Part shown: piece after piece, positions 1 through 8,507 of the stretch | Layout of the letters: the number at the start of each line of letters is the position of its first letter | How positions within the stretch are numbered: the first letter of the stretch is position 1 | Assembly (NCBI GenBank): GCA_002371465.1 | Contig: DFIU01000012.1 | Location: 1-54,054 of the forward strand | Direction: 5' to 3' | Source: Lachnospiraceae bacterium UBA3689 | GTDB lineage: Bacteria > Bacillota > Clostridia > Lachnospirales > Lachnospiraceae | Length of the DNA stretch: 54,054 nt | Translations under genes and position numbers: made by a program | Notes under the pieces: model-generated | Told to the model about the DNA's origin: nothing | The model's input: only the letters and a program-made list of their open reading frames with translations | Database searches by the model: none

Positions 1-1657
1 TCCACTTGACGGGTAGCACACCAGTATCACATTCGGAACCGGGGACGGCCCCCTTTTTTTTATTTTTTAAATACAGGACTTCCAGCTGCAGGGGGATCGT
101 GTAAATCTGGCACAAGCCGTATCTGGTCCAACATACCGGTCCCAGGATCAGGAAGAGGATATTGGCTGCAATCGGCGCAAGCATCAGAATCTGCCATCTG
201 GTCTTATGACGGAAAAGCAGAACCACTATCGTAAGCGGCAACCACCACATATAGAAGGCGTCACAGAAGAGAAATGTGAGCGGAGGGCAGGTCTCAAGCC
301 AGGTGAACCATTGCAGTACTTGTTCACGAGCAGACAAACGAGAGTCGGGATTTTTAAAAGCTTTCAGGGAATCTCTATAGGCAGCCCTGTCATAGACATT
401 GATGGATTTAATGGGGGCAAAGTAGCCTCCGCAAATAGAGAGGGTTGTTCTGGCATAAAGAACCGGGTGTCTGATTCCCATTTTGATCCAGATTTTTAAG
501 AAAGCGCTTCGATCCTTACTGGTAGCATAGTAGTTGTAGCTGTCTTTGATACTGTCGGATGTATCCTGCCGGAATTTTTGCGGCAGTTCTTCCGGTTTGA
601 TTTGTAAAACATGGAAAAAGACCTGGTTATCCTCCTGTGTGAAATCATCCGGATAGTCAATTCTGGCTTTTGCTGTCTGCTGAAAGGCAAATCCCAGCCC
701 TTCTTGAGGACCGCCCGGATAGATATTGGCAAGCGGGAAGATGATCTTGCCTAAGAGAACCGTTATCACGAGGAGGGGGACAAGTGAAGAACACAGAGCC
801 AGCATTTTCCCCCGCTTACCCCTTGATTTGAGCAGTAGGAGCAGATTGGAAGCAAACGCGATATACATTCCCTTTTTATTGCAAAGAGCAATTAAAATAG
901 AAAAAAGAAACAGGCCGATCCATTTCCTTTTTGTAGAAGTCCTTCCATCGATAAGGTCCATGAATAAAAATATGTAGAACAGGTAAAACGCTAAAAAGAC
1001 TACGGAAAACAGAGAGTCTTTGATCATCGTAATGGCGTAGTATGCTGTAAAAGGCATAGCATACAGAATCGTACTGATCAGGGCAATAATGGGAGGTATC
1101 CCAAACTTTTCCATCGAACAGATGATGAATGAAATTAGGAATGACAGCGCCGTCATCTGAACCAGGCAGAACAGAAACATACCCAGGTCTGGATTTCCGA
1201 GAGCGCTGCCGATCTTGTAGAAGGCAGTGAAAACAAGGGTTGTAAATACAGGATGGTGATCGTTCATCAGGGCTTTGATCTGAATATCCCCTACCCAATT
1301 GAAGGGTCTGGGCTCCATGCCCGTGAGCAGGTCGTCAATCTGATTGATGGTGTCATATCCACAAGTTCCCGGATAATAGATGATCAAATAGATCAGATAA
1401 ATTCCAATCAGGACCAGTGCGATACGAAAGATATTTTCAGGCGTATAGGAAAAGAATTTTCCTAATTTTATATTGGGAGTTTTCCTAAGACTCCACTGGT
1501 AAAATTTCTCTGCCAGAAAGAAGAATAGAAGATAAAACAGGAAATAGCTTACTGTCTTAAGGAAAAACAAGGGGAGGCTATTCACGAGGTTATGGAAGGC
1601 GACATCTGCAAATGCTGTTAATGCAGATAAAATGAACAAGAGGAGACCATAGATCAT
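1..1657 (-). CDS. Multi-pass membrane protein, DUF6020-like (partial, C-terminus beyond window)
   Basis: Reading the minus strand from ATG at 1657 gives an uninterrupted frame that leaves the window at base 1, so about 552 residues are visible and the C-terminus is missing. It opens MIYGLLLFILSALTAF and has many hydrophobic segments. The motifs YYPGTCGYDTINQ and NDHHPVFTT near residues 93-140 are the kind seen in DUF6020-type membrane proteins, which resemble GT-C glycosyltransferases. A periplasm-like soluble stretch lies around residues 330-450. The start has an AGG 7 nt upstream. A TTG at 1693, which would add MKQYSRLSIGKY, is a reasonable alternative. It is divergent from feoAB and has its own promoter. 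The family call is from memory of motifs; a membrane glycan role is inference. Confidence 0.7.
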   Translation of the reverse strand, partial: MIYGLLLFILSALTAFADVAFHNLVNSLPLFFLKTVSYFLFYLLFFFLAEKFYQWSLRKTPNIKLGKFFSYTPENIFRIALVLIGIYLIYLIIYYPGTCGYDTINQIDDLLTGMEPRPFNWVGDIQIKALMNDHHPVFTTLVFTAFYKIGSALGNPDLGMFLFCLVQMTALSFLISFIICSMEKFGIPPIIALISTILYAMPFTAYYAITMIKDSLFSVVFLAFYLFYIFLFMDLIDGRTSTKRKWIGLFLFSILIALCNKKGMYIAFASNLLLLLKSRGKRGKMLALCSSLVPLLVITVLLGKIIFPLANIYPGGPQEGLGFAFQQTAKARIDYPDDFTQEDNQVFFHVLQIKPEELPQKFRQDTSDSIKDSYNYYATSKDRSAFLKIWIKMGIRHPVLYARTTLSICGGYFAPIKSINVYDRAAYRDSLKAFKNPDSRLSAREQVLQWFTWLETCPPLTFLFCDAFYMWWLPLTIVVLLFRHKTRWQILMLAPIAANILFLILGPVCWTRYGLCQIYTIPLQLEVLYLKNKKKGAVPGSECDTGVLPVKW

Positions 1658-1759
1658 GTATTTTCCTATGCTTAACCTTGAATATTGTTTCAAACTTTTG
1701 ACACCAGCCTTTTCTGTTTATTTTTGAGAAGGTAATGCAGTTTTTCTAAGAATGCTTCG

Positions 1760-1790
1760 ATTATAGCATAATCAGATTATCAAGTGCCAA
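1760..1790 (-). promoter_or_regulatory. Promoter of the membrane protein gene
   Basis: On the minus strand there is TTGGCA (1790-1785), a 19-nt spacer and TATAAT (1765-1760) preceded by TGC, an extended -10. Transcription would begin near 1753, about 95 nt before the ATG. The spacer is longer than ideal, but the extended -10 compensates. Confidence 0.5.
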
Positions 1791-1829
1791 TTCCCATCTG
1801 TTTTGTTTGGAACCGGGTCAGCCCTCTTC

Positions 1830-1858
1830 TTGACAAATGCACCTGCCCAACATAGACT
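1830..1858 (+). promoter_or_regulatory. Promoter of feoAB
   Basis: TTGACA (1830-1835), a 17-nt spacer and TAGACT (1853-1858). Transcription would start near 1865, just upstream of the palindrome at 1872-1885. Confidence 0.6.
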
Positions 1859-1871
1859 GATTGGTGCAAAG

Positions 1872-1885
1872 TTAGCTATAGCTAA
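1872..1885. promoter_or_regulatory. Palindromic operator candidate of feoAB
   Basis: TTAGCTATAGCTAA is a perfect 14-bp palindrome placed about +8 to +21 relative to the predicted start of transcription, ahead of a ferrous iron uptake gene. TTAG...CTAA ends resemble boxes of DtxR/IdeR-type metal regulators. A metal-responsive repressor is therefore the natural guess, but no regulator gene is in the window. Confidence 0.5.
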
Positions 1886-1906
1886 TCTTGGGAAGGACTG
1901 AAGATT

Positions 1907-4294
1907 GTGACGATCAGAGATTTAAAGCAGGGTGAAAGCGCTTATGTAACGGCAGTTGGCGGAGAGGGGGCTCTGCGGCAGCATTTTCTGGATATGGGAC
2001 TGATTCCCGGCGCCAAAGTGACGCTGACCCAGTTTGCGCCCATGGGAGATCCGCTTGAGATCCGCATCCATGGCTATGAGCTGACGCTGAGGCTCGCCGA
2101 GGCGGAGCGGATTGAGACCGGACCGGTGGAGACAGACCAGTCGGAATCGGAGGCATTCAAAGCCGGTCGAAGAGCGGAGGCGGAAGGCGTGCCTGCAGGT
2201 TTTGGGGACCGGACACATACCCATCCGGGACTGGGCGAGGGCGGCAAGTTCCACGACCGCAGGACGGAGCATCCGCTTCCCAAGGGGACCAGGATAACCT
2301 TTGCACTTGCCGGCAATCAGAACAGCGGCAAGACCACCCTCTTTAATCAGCTGACCGGCGCCAATCAGCATGTGGGAAATTTTCCCGGCGTCACAGTGGA
2401 CCGAAAGAGCGGCGTCATCAAGGGCCACCGGGACACTGAGGTTACCGATCTGCCGGGCATTTATTCCATGTCGCCCTACAGCAATGAGGAGATTGTTTCC
2501 CGCCAGTTCATTTTAAATGAAAAGCCCAAGGGCATTATCAATATCGTTGACGCCACCAATATTGAGCGGAACCTGTATCTGACCCTGCAGCTGCTGGAGC
2601 TGGATATCCCTATGGTCGTCGCCCTCAATATGATGGACGAGGTGCAGGGGAACGGCGGTTCCATTTTGGTCAATGAAATGGAAGAGGCTCTGGGCGTTCC
2701 GGTCATTCCGATTGCGGCGGTGAAAAATGAAGGCATTGACGAGCTGATCGAGCATGCGATCCACGTCGCCAGATACCAGGAGCGGCCGCTGCGCCAGGAT
2801 TTCTGCTCGCCGGATGATCGTGGCGGGGCGGTGCATCGCTCGATCCATGCGGTCATGTCTTTAATTGAGGATCACGCGAAAGAAGCAGGGATCCCCGCCC
2901 GTTTCGCGGCGACCAAGCTGATTGAGGGTGATCGCCGCGTTCTGGAGGCTCTTGCTTTAGAGGAAAATGAAAGGGAGACCCTGGACCACATCGTCCTTCA
3001 GATGGAGCGGGAAGGGGGACTCGACCGGTCCGCAGCCATCGCGGAAATGCGCTTCCGCTTTATTGACAATGTGGTAAATGCCACGGTGGTCAAACCTCAT
3101 GAGAGTAAGGAACACGAAAGAAGCCGCCGGATCGACCGCATCCTGACCGGAAAATGGACCGCGATTCCATCCTTTATTGCGATTATGGCGGTCATTTTTT
3201 ATCTGACCTTCAATGTGATCGGGGCATTTTTGCAGGATCTCTTGGCATCCGGCATCGATGCTTTATGTCAGATGACAGATCGAGCCATGGCCGGAGCCCA
3301 CGTCAATGCGGCAGTCCGCTCCCTCGTCATCGACGGCATTTTCAACGGCGTCGGCAGTGTGCTGAGCTTTCTGCCCATCATCGTCGTGCTGTTTTTCTTC
3401 CTCTCGCTGCTGGAGGATACCGGCTACATGGCTAGGATCGCCTTTGTCATGGATAAGCTGCTCAGGAAGATCGGCTTGTCCGGGCGGAGTGTCGTCCCCA
3501 TGCTGATCGGATTCGGATGCTCGGTTCCGTCGGTCATGGCGAGCCGGACCCTGCCCTCCGAGCGGGACCGGAAAATGACGATTATGCTGACTCCCTTCAT
3601 GAGCTGCTCCGCCAAGCTTCCGATCTACGCCTTCTTCACCGCGGCATTTTTCCCCAGACACGGCGGTCTGGTGATGGTGGTTTTGTACCTGACAGGGATT
3701 CTGATCGGCATTTTGACGGCACTGGTCACGAAACATATCACTTTCCAGGGGGAGGCAGTTCCCTTTGTCATGGAACTGCCCAATTACAGAATGCCCAGCG
3801 CCAAGAGTGTCGGGCAGCTGCTGTGGGAAAAGGCAAAGGACTTTCTGACCAGGGCTTTTACGGTGATCTTTGTCGCCACGATCGTCATCTGGTTCCTGCA
3901 AAATTTCGATCCTCACATGCGGATGGTCGCCGATTCCCGCCAGTCCATGCTTGCCATCGCCGCGGGCTGGATCGCCCCCATCTTCCGTCCGCTGGGCTTT
4001 GGAGACTGGCGGATTTCCACTGCTTTGATCACCGGATTTATGGCAAAGGAGAGCGTGGTCTCCACGCTGAATATTCTTTTTGGAAATACGGCGGCGCTGA
4101 TGCAGACTCTGACGCCGCAGATCGCCTTTGTCCTGCTGATTTTCTGCCTCCTCTATACGCCCTGTGTGGCCGCGGTCGCTTCAGTCAGGCGGGAACTGGG
4201 GGGAAAATGGGCGGCCTTTATCGTCCTCTTCCAGTGCGCTATCGCCTGGGTTGCAGCTTTCGTCGTCAGGGCAGCAGAGGTGATTCTGCTTTAA
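1907..4294 (+). CDS. feoB: Fused FeoA-FeoB ferrous iron transporter
   Basis: A 795-residue protein that takes up Fe2+ across the cytoplasmic membrane. Residues 1-72 are a FeoA (SH3-like) domain. Residues 73-128 are a hydrophilic linker rich in His, Gly and Glu. From 130 the FeoB G domain shows G1 GNQNSGKTT (136-144), G2 GVTV, G3 DLPG (181-184) and G4 NMMDE. The C-terminal half is polytopic with the Gate repeats, including GFGCSVPSVMASRT and YTPCVAAVASVRRE. FeoA and FeoB are usually separate genes; the fusion is known in some Firmicutes. The GTG start at 1907 has GGAAGGA at 1891-1897. It is preceded by a clear promoter and palindrome, so iron control is likely. Confidence 0.95.
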   Translation: MTIRDLKQGESAYVTAVGGEGALRQHFLDMGLIPGAKVTLTQFAPMGDPLEIRIHGYELTLRLAEAERIETGPVETDQSESEAFKAGRRAEAEGVPAGFGDRTHTHPGLGEGGKFHDRRTEHPLPKGTRITFALAGNQNSGKTTLFNQLTGANQHVGNFPGVTVDRKSGVIKGHRDTEVTDLPGIYSMSPYSNEEIVSRQFILNEKPKGIINIVDATNIERNLYLTLQLLELDIPMVVALNMMDEVQGNGGSILVNEMEEALGVPVIPIAAVKNEGIDELIEHAIHVARYQERPLRQDFCSPDDRGGAVHRSIHAVMSLIEDHAKEAGIPARFAATKLIEGDRRVLEALALEENERETLDHIVLQMEREGGLDRSAAIAEMRFRFIDNVVNATVVKPHESKEHERSRRIDRILTGKWTAIPSFIAIMAVIFYLTFNVIGAFLQDLLASGIDALCQMTDRAMAGAHVNAAVRSLVIDGIFNGVGSVLSFLPIIVVLFFFLSLLEDTGYMARIAFVMDKLLRKIGLSGRSVVPMLIGFGCSVPSVMASRTLPSERDRKMTIMLTPFMSCSAKLPIYAFFTAAFFPRHGGLVMVVLYLTGILIGILTALVTKHITFQGEAVPFVMELPNYRMPSAKSVGQLLWEKAKDFLTRAFTVIFVATIVIWFLQNFDPHMRMVADSRQSMLAIAAGWIAPIFRPLGFGDWRISTALITGFMAKESVVSTLNILFGNTAALMQTLTPQIAFVLLIFCLLYTPCVAAVASVRRELGGKWAAFIVLFQCAIAWVAAFVVRAAEVILL

Positions 4295-4499
4295 AGACTT
4301 GGTGATTTTGTGAAGCAGAGCTGATCCGGCATACAAAGCTGGAGTGTCTTGACTTGCAGAGGTCAGTCTTTCCGAAAAGCGAGCGAGCATCTGCCTGATA
4401 GAACTGCCATTTTTTCTCATTTTCGTGTACTATATGGAATAGGATCAATAGCAGGAACAGAGACTCCGGGGACCGTTCCCGCTGCAGATATGGAGGGTT

Positions 4500-5528
4500 A
4501 TGATGAAGCAGGTGACTTTGGGAAAGACAGGGATCGTAAGTCCGCAGAACGCATTCGGCTGTCTGCCGATTCAGAGGGATTCAAAGGAAAAGGCGGTCAG
4601 CCTCCTGCGCCGGGCGTATGACGGCGGGATGCGGTATTTTGATACGGCGCGCGCTTACAGCGACAGTGAGGAAAAAGTGGGCGAGGCATTTGCCGGAATG
4701 AAAGAGAAGGTCTTTATCGCGACGAAGACTCAGGCAAAGACTCCGGAAGTCTTTTGGAAAGATCTGGAGACTTCCCTGAAAATGCTGAGAACGGATTATA
4801 TCGATGTGTATCAGTTCCACATGGCGGATACCTGCTATCGTCCCGACGACGGTACCGGCATGTACGAGTGTATGGTGGAAGCAAAGGCGAAGGGGCTGAT
4901 TCGCCATATCGGCGTCACTGCCCATAAGATTCAGGTCGCCTTCGACTGTGTCAATTCCGGTCTCTATGAGACCTTGCAGTTCCCCTTCAGCTATCTGGCC
5001 TCCCCGCGGGAGCTGGAACTGGCTCGACTCTGTCAGGAAAAGCAGGTTGGCTTTATCTGTATGAAGGGACTGGCGGGAGGACTGATCACCCGCTCCGATG
5101 CGGCCATGGCATTTATGTCTCAGTATGAAAATGCCCTTCCAATCTGGGGAATTCAGCGCGACCGGGAACTTGACGAGTGGCTCAGCTATATGGATGAGAC
5201 ACCGAACATGACGGATGAGCTGAAGGGCTATATCGAAAAGGAGCAGGCTGAGCTGTCCGGTGATTTCTGCCGGGGCTGCGGCTACTGTATGCCCTGCCCC
5301 ATGGGAATTCAGATCAATAACTGTGCCCGCATGTCTTTGATGCTGCGCCGCGCTCCCTCAAAGGATTGGCTGAATGAGAAGTGGCAGACGGAAATGAAGA
5401 AGATCGAAACCTGCATCAACTGCCGCCAGTGTACCAAGAAATGTCCCTACGAACTCAGCACACCCGAGCTGTTGAAGAAGAACTACGAGGACTACAAGAA
5501 GGTTCTGGCGGGGACGGTAAGGGTGTAA
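4500..5528 (+). CDS. Aldo/keto reductase with C-terminal 4Fe-4S ferredoxin-type clusters
   Basis: A 342-residue predicted oxidoreductase. Residues 1 to about 245 form an aldo/keto reductase barrel with the usual early motif FDTARAYSDSEEKVGEA, holding the conserved Asp and Tyr, and the later HIGVTAH strand. The C-terminus carries two cysteine clusters, CRGCGYCMPCP and CINCRQCTKKCP, expected to bind 4Fe-4S centres. This subfamily of iron-sulfur AKRs is common in anaerobes and its substrates are mostly unknown. ATG at 4500 follows GGAGGG. An ATG in the next codon would also work. About 205 bp without a gene separate it from feoB, so it is probably transcribed on its own. Confidence 0.88.
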   Translation: MMKQVTLGKTGIVSPQNAFGCLPIQRDSKEKAVSLLRRAYDGGMRYFDTARAYSDSEEKVGEAFAGMKEKVFIATKTQAKTPEVFWKDLETSLKMLRTDYIDVYQFHMADTCYRPDDGTGMYECMVEAKAKGLIRHIGVTAHKIQVAFDCVNSGLYETLQFPFSYLASPRELELARLCQEKQVGFICMKGLAGGLITRSDAAMAFMSQYENALPIWGIQRDRELDEWLSYMDETPNMTDELKGYIEKEQAELSGDFCRGCGYCMPCPMGIQINNCARMSLMLRRAPSKDWLNEKWQTEMKKIETCINCRQCTKKCPYELSTPELLKKNYEDYKKVLAGTVRV

Positions 5529-5643
5529 GCGCAGCCCCATCTCTGCCCTTATGGCAATTTTCATAGCCTTGTGGTAAGATAAGCTGTGCTTTTATGGAAT
5601 CATATTGCAGGGGACAAAGTGAACATTCAGAAAAGGAAGTTTC

Positions 5644-7017
5644 ATGGATAACAATATGAGCAGAACGGATGATAATCAGGTGGAAATTAATCTTCGGGGC
5701 TATTTTCGGCTGCTTAAGGAAAAGCTCTGGGTCCTGGTCCTGGCGGCAGTTGTCTGTGCAGCAGCCCTATGCGGGCTGAAGAAAATGCGGGAGGGTTCGC
5801 ATTATGAGGCAACGTCTACGATCTATCTGACGGCAGCAGACCAGGCGGATCGGACCGGAAACGTCCACAACGTAGCAGCCGGGCAGATGCTGATCAAGGA
5901 TTCCCTGGAGTTGGTAACCAACCGTGCGACGGCGCAGCTTGCGTACGAAGAGCTGGAACAAAGTGGTAAAGCCAATGGGCTGACTGTGGAGAGCCTCAAT
6001 GAAATGGTTTCTGCTGAATCTCCAGATGGCACGCGCCTGTTTAAAATCACGATAAAAGGCAATCGGTCCGTTCAGGTAGAGGCAGTGGCAGAGGCAGTGA
6101 CGCATGCTGCACAGAAGATTCTGGGACAAGTTCCGGATATTGAGAGCACGACAATTCTGGAGAAGCCAAATAAAGCGGTTTTTGTGTCTGAATCTGGTTC
6201 ATACAAAAAGTTTGGTGCTTTAGGTGCTGTTTTAGGGATTATTCTGGCTGCATTTGTTTTTTTTCTTCGGTATTTTCTAAATGATAAAATCCAGAACCGC
6301 CATAGTGTAGAGTATTACATGAATCAGGATGTGTTGGGAATTATCTCAAAGGGACAGCCAGATTCAACGGCTGCCAAAGAGGCTGTCTCCGCCCTTCGCG
6401 CCAATATCCAGTTTAAAAATGACAATGTTCGAACTCTTGCCATCTCCAGCAGTGTCAGCGGAGAGGGGAGGTCAACCGTCGCTTCTTTACTGGCAGAATC
6501 TTATGCAAATGCCGGCAAGCGGACTTTATTGGTCGACGCTGACCTTCGTTCCTTAAGTTCTGCCGGTATGATGAAGGACCTGCAAAAGGCAGAAGCAGGG
6601 TTTGGCAATCTTATATCCATCGATGATCCAAATGCGCTCGCGAATCGTGCGGAGGCTGCGATTCAAAAGACGGAAAATGAAAATCTGTATGTCCTGCCGC
6701 GGGGGACAGTGCCGGATCATCCGGCGGAGACCCTCAATCACGATCACCTGTCAGCCCTGGTGGAGTACCTGAAAGGACAGTTCGACCTGGTGATTTTTGA
6801 TACACCGGCGCTTAGCTATGTGATTGATGGGGCCGAGTTGGCAAATGAATGTGACGCGGACCTGTTCCTGGTCGAATCGAATCGAGTTGATTTCAGGCTG
6901 GCAAGAAAAAATCTCCGGCAGATTCAGCGGACTAAGACAAGTGTGGTCGGCATTGTGTTAAACAAAGCTGACTTAAAGCACAATGTCAATCTGGAGGAAG
7001 AGAGACTTCCGGATTGA
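5644..7017 (+). CDS. Chain-length determinant fused to a CpsD/BY-kinase-like ATPase
   Basis: A 457-residue protein, first gene of the polysaccharide cluster. Residues 1-210 are a Wzz-type domain with two membrane segments (about 28-46 and 190-210) around an extracytoplasmic region. Residues 225-457 are a CpsD/CapB-like ATPase with Walker A' LLVDADLRS (296-303) and Walker B LVIFDTPAL (382-390). The Walker A motif reads SGEGRSTVA (272-280), so Arg276 sits where the phosphate-binding Lys is expected. The C-terminus ends EEERLPD with no tyrosine cluster. By family it should set polymer length together with the polymerase. Autophosphorylation looks doubtful. The next gene begins at or just after its stop. 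Confidence 0.85.
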   Translation: MDNNMSRTDDNQVEINLRGYFRLLKEKLWVLVLAAVVCAAALCGLKKMREGSHYEATSTIYLTAADQADRTGNVHNVAAGQMLIKDSLELVTNRATAQLAYEELEQSGKANGLTVESLNEMVSAESPDGTRLFKITIKGNRSVQVEAVAEAVTHAAQKILGQVPDIESTTILEKPNKAVFVSESGSYKKFGALGAVLGIILAAFVFFLRYFLNDKIQNRHSVEYYMNQDVLGIISKGQPDSTAAKEAVSALRANIQFKNDNVRTLAISSSVSGEGRSTVASLLAESYANAGKRTLLVDADLRSLSSAGMMKDLQKAEAGFGNLISIDDPNALANRAEAAIQKTENENLYVLPRGTVPDHPAETLNHDHLSALVEYLKGQFDLVIFDTPALSYVIDGAELANECDADLFLVESNRVDFRLARKNLRQIQRTKTSVVGIVLNKADLKHNVNLEEERLPD

Positions 7018-7058
7018 ACCGCCAGGTTCAAAGAAAGAATAAAGAGGATCGGTATTAC

Positions 7059-8507
7059 ATGGAAGAGCTTAATTCACGGGGGGAGTATCGGGAAGTTTCA
7101 GGCGGTCAACAGGGAAAGTATGCTTTCCGCTCTCTTTGCGCGCTGGTGATGACAATTCTTGCCACAGGTTCCTTTTTCAGAGTCTGGTACCGGTTTGTCG
7201 TTGTTCACAATCAGACTGGGCATCTGACCGGCTATGGCAACATGATCATGGCTGCCGGCATCTATATTGTCCTGTTTATTGTCATGGGCAGGTATCTCCA
7301 TGCCTTCAAGGTCGGTGTGGAGCGCATGGCAAACGTAATCGCTTCCGTCGTGCTGACGCTGCTGGTTGTCGATTTCCTGGAGGTTTTCATCTCCCTTGCC
7401 ATTACGGGCCAGTATAAATTCTTTTGGGCATTCTTCGGGCGCTATGTTCTTCTCTGGCTGGTCCAGTCTGTGGTCATTGCCCTTGTCTCGGTCCTGGGGG
7501 TTCTTCTATATCGGAAGAAATTTCCACCCCTCCAGGTCCTCGAGATCTATGGCAAGTATCGCAACAATCTCTATCAAAAGATCAATAGCGTTCCCTATAA
7601 ATATCATGTCGCAAAACTCCTTTCCATTAAAGCTACGGAGGAAGAGCTGCAAAAGGAAATTGAAGTGTTCGATGCGGTTCTGATCAATGACCTTTCCGCC
7701 AAGGAAGAAAATCGAATCCTAAAGATCTGCTTTAACTTAAATAAGCGAGTCTATCTGGTTCCCAAGATTCCGGATGTTCTGGTCAATTCCGCCGAGCAGC
7801 TGAACCTCTTCGATACACCCCTTTTTTTGATGCGCAACAGCGGAATCAACGGTTGGCAGCGTTTTATGAAACGTTTCTTCGACATCCTATTCAGCGGCAT
7901 CGCCCTGGTCATCTTATCCCCCTTCCTCCTTCTTACGGCGCTTGCCATCAAGATCGAGGACCATGGTCCCGTCTTTTACCGCCAGGAGCGGGTGACGTTC
8001 GGCGGTAAGCACTTCATGATTCTCAAATTCCGATCTATGATTGTGGATGCGGAGAAGGACGGAAAGCCTCATCCGGCGGGAGAGAAGGACGATCGGATTA
8101 CCAGGGTCGGCCGCGTTATCCGCGCTTGCCGGGTCGATGAGCTGCCCCAGCTGATCAATATTTTACGGGGGGATATGTCCATTGTAGGCCCCAGACCGGA
8201 GCGGTACGAGCATGTCGAAAAGTATACGAAGGAAATACCGGAGTTCAGCTTCCGGGAGAAGGTGAAGGGCGGTCTGACCGGCTATGCCCAGGTCTACGGC
8301 AAATACAACACGACGGCACTCGATAAGCTCAAGCTGGACCTCATCTACATTACCAACTACAGTCTGCTCCTGGATCTTCAGATCATCTTTGAGACGGTCA
8401 AGATCCTCTTTCAGAAGGAAAGTACGGAAGGATTTACCGAAGAGCGGGCAGCGGAAATGCATGACTCTTCAGATGAGGATGAGAAGGACCGGGAGGAGGT
8501 CAGATGA
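7059..8507 (+). CDS. Polyprenyl glycosylphosphotransferase (priming sugar transferase)
   Basis: About 482 residues. It transfers a sugar-1-phosphate to undecaprenyl phosphate, the first step of exopolysaccharide or capsule repeat-unit assembly at the membrane. The N-terminal half has four to five membrane segments and a CoA-binding-like domain. The C-terminal catalytic domain has the hallmark KFRSM, DELPQLINILRGDMSIVGPRP and GLTGYAQVYGKY motifs. ATG at 7059 follows GAGGA with 10 nt spacing. A TTG at 7014, overlapping the upstream stop, would add 15 residues and has a poorly placed Shine-Dalgarno. The 3' end overlaps the next gene by ATGA, indicating translational coupling. Confidence 0.9.
   Translation: MEELNSRGEYREVSGGQQGKYAFRSLCALVMTILATGSFFRVWYRFVVVHNQTGHLTGYGNMIMAAGIYIVLFIVMGRYLHAFKVGVERMANVIASVVLTLLVVDFLEVFISLAITGQYKFFWAFFGRYVLLWLVQSVVIALVSVLGVLLYRKKFPPLQVLEIYGKYRNNLYQKINSVPYKYHVAKLLSIKATEEELQKEIEVFDAVLINDLSAKEENRILKICFNLNKRVYLVPKIPDVLVNSAEQLNLFDTPLFLMRNSGINGWQRFMKRFFDILFSGIALVILSPFLLLTALAIKIEDHGPVFYRQERVTFGGKHFMILKFRSMIVDAEKDGKPHPAGEKDDRITRVGRVIRACRVDELPQLINILRGDMSIVGPRPERYEHVEKYTKEIPEFSFREKVKGGLTGYAQVYGKYNTTALDKLKLDLIYITNYSLLLDLQIIFETVKILFQKESTEGFTEERAAEMHDSSDEDEKDREEVR

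Noticed and set aside
876..1298. A 140-codon minus-strand frame at the left edge
   Set aside because: It is out of frame with the long open membrane-protein frame from 1657 to the window edge, which has coherent helices and motifs.
3263..3916. A 217-codon minus-strand frame over feoB
   Set aside because: Shadow of a strongly supported gene; it is His/Gln/Asp-rich, as expected from the complement of membrane-helix codons.
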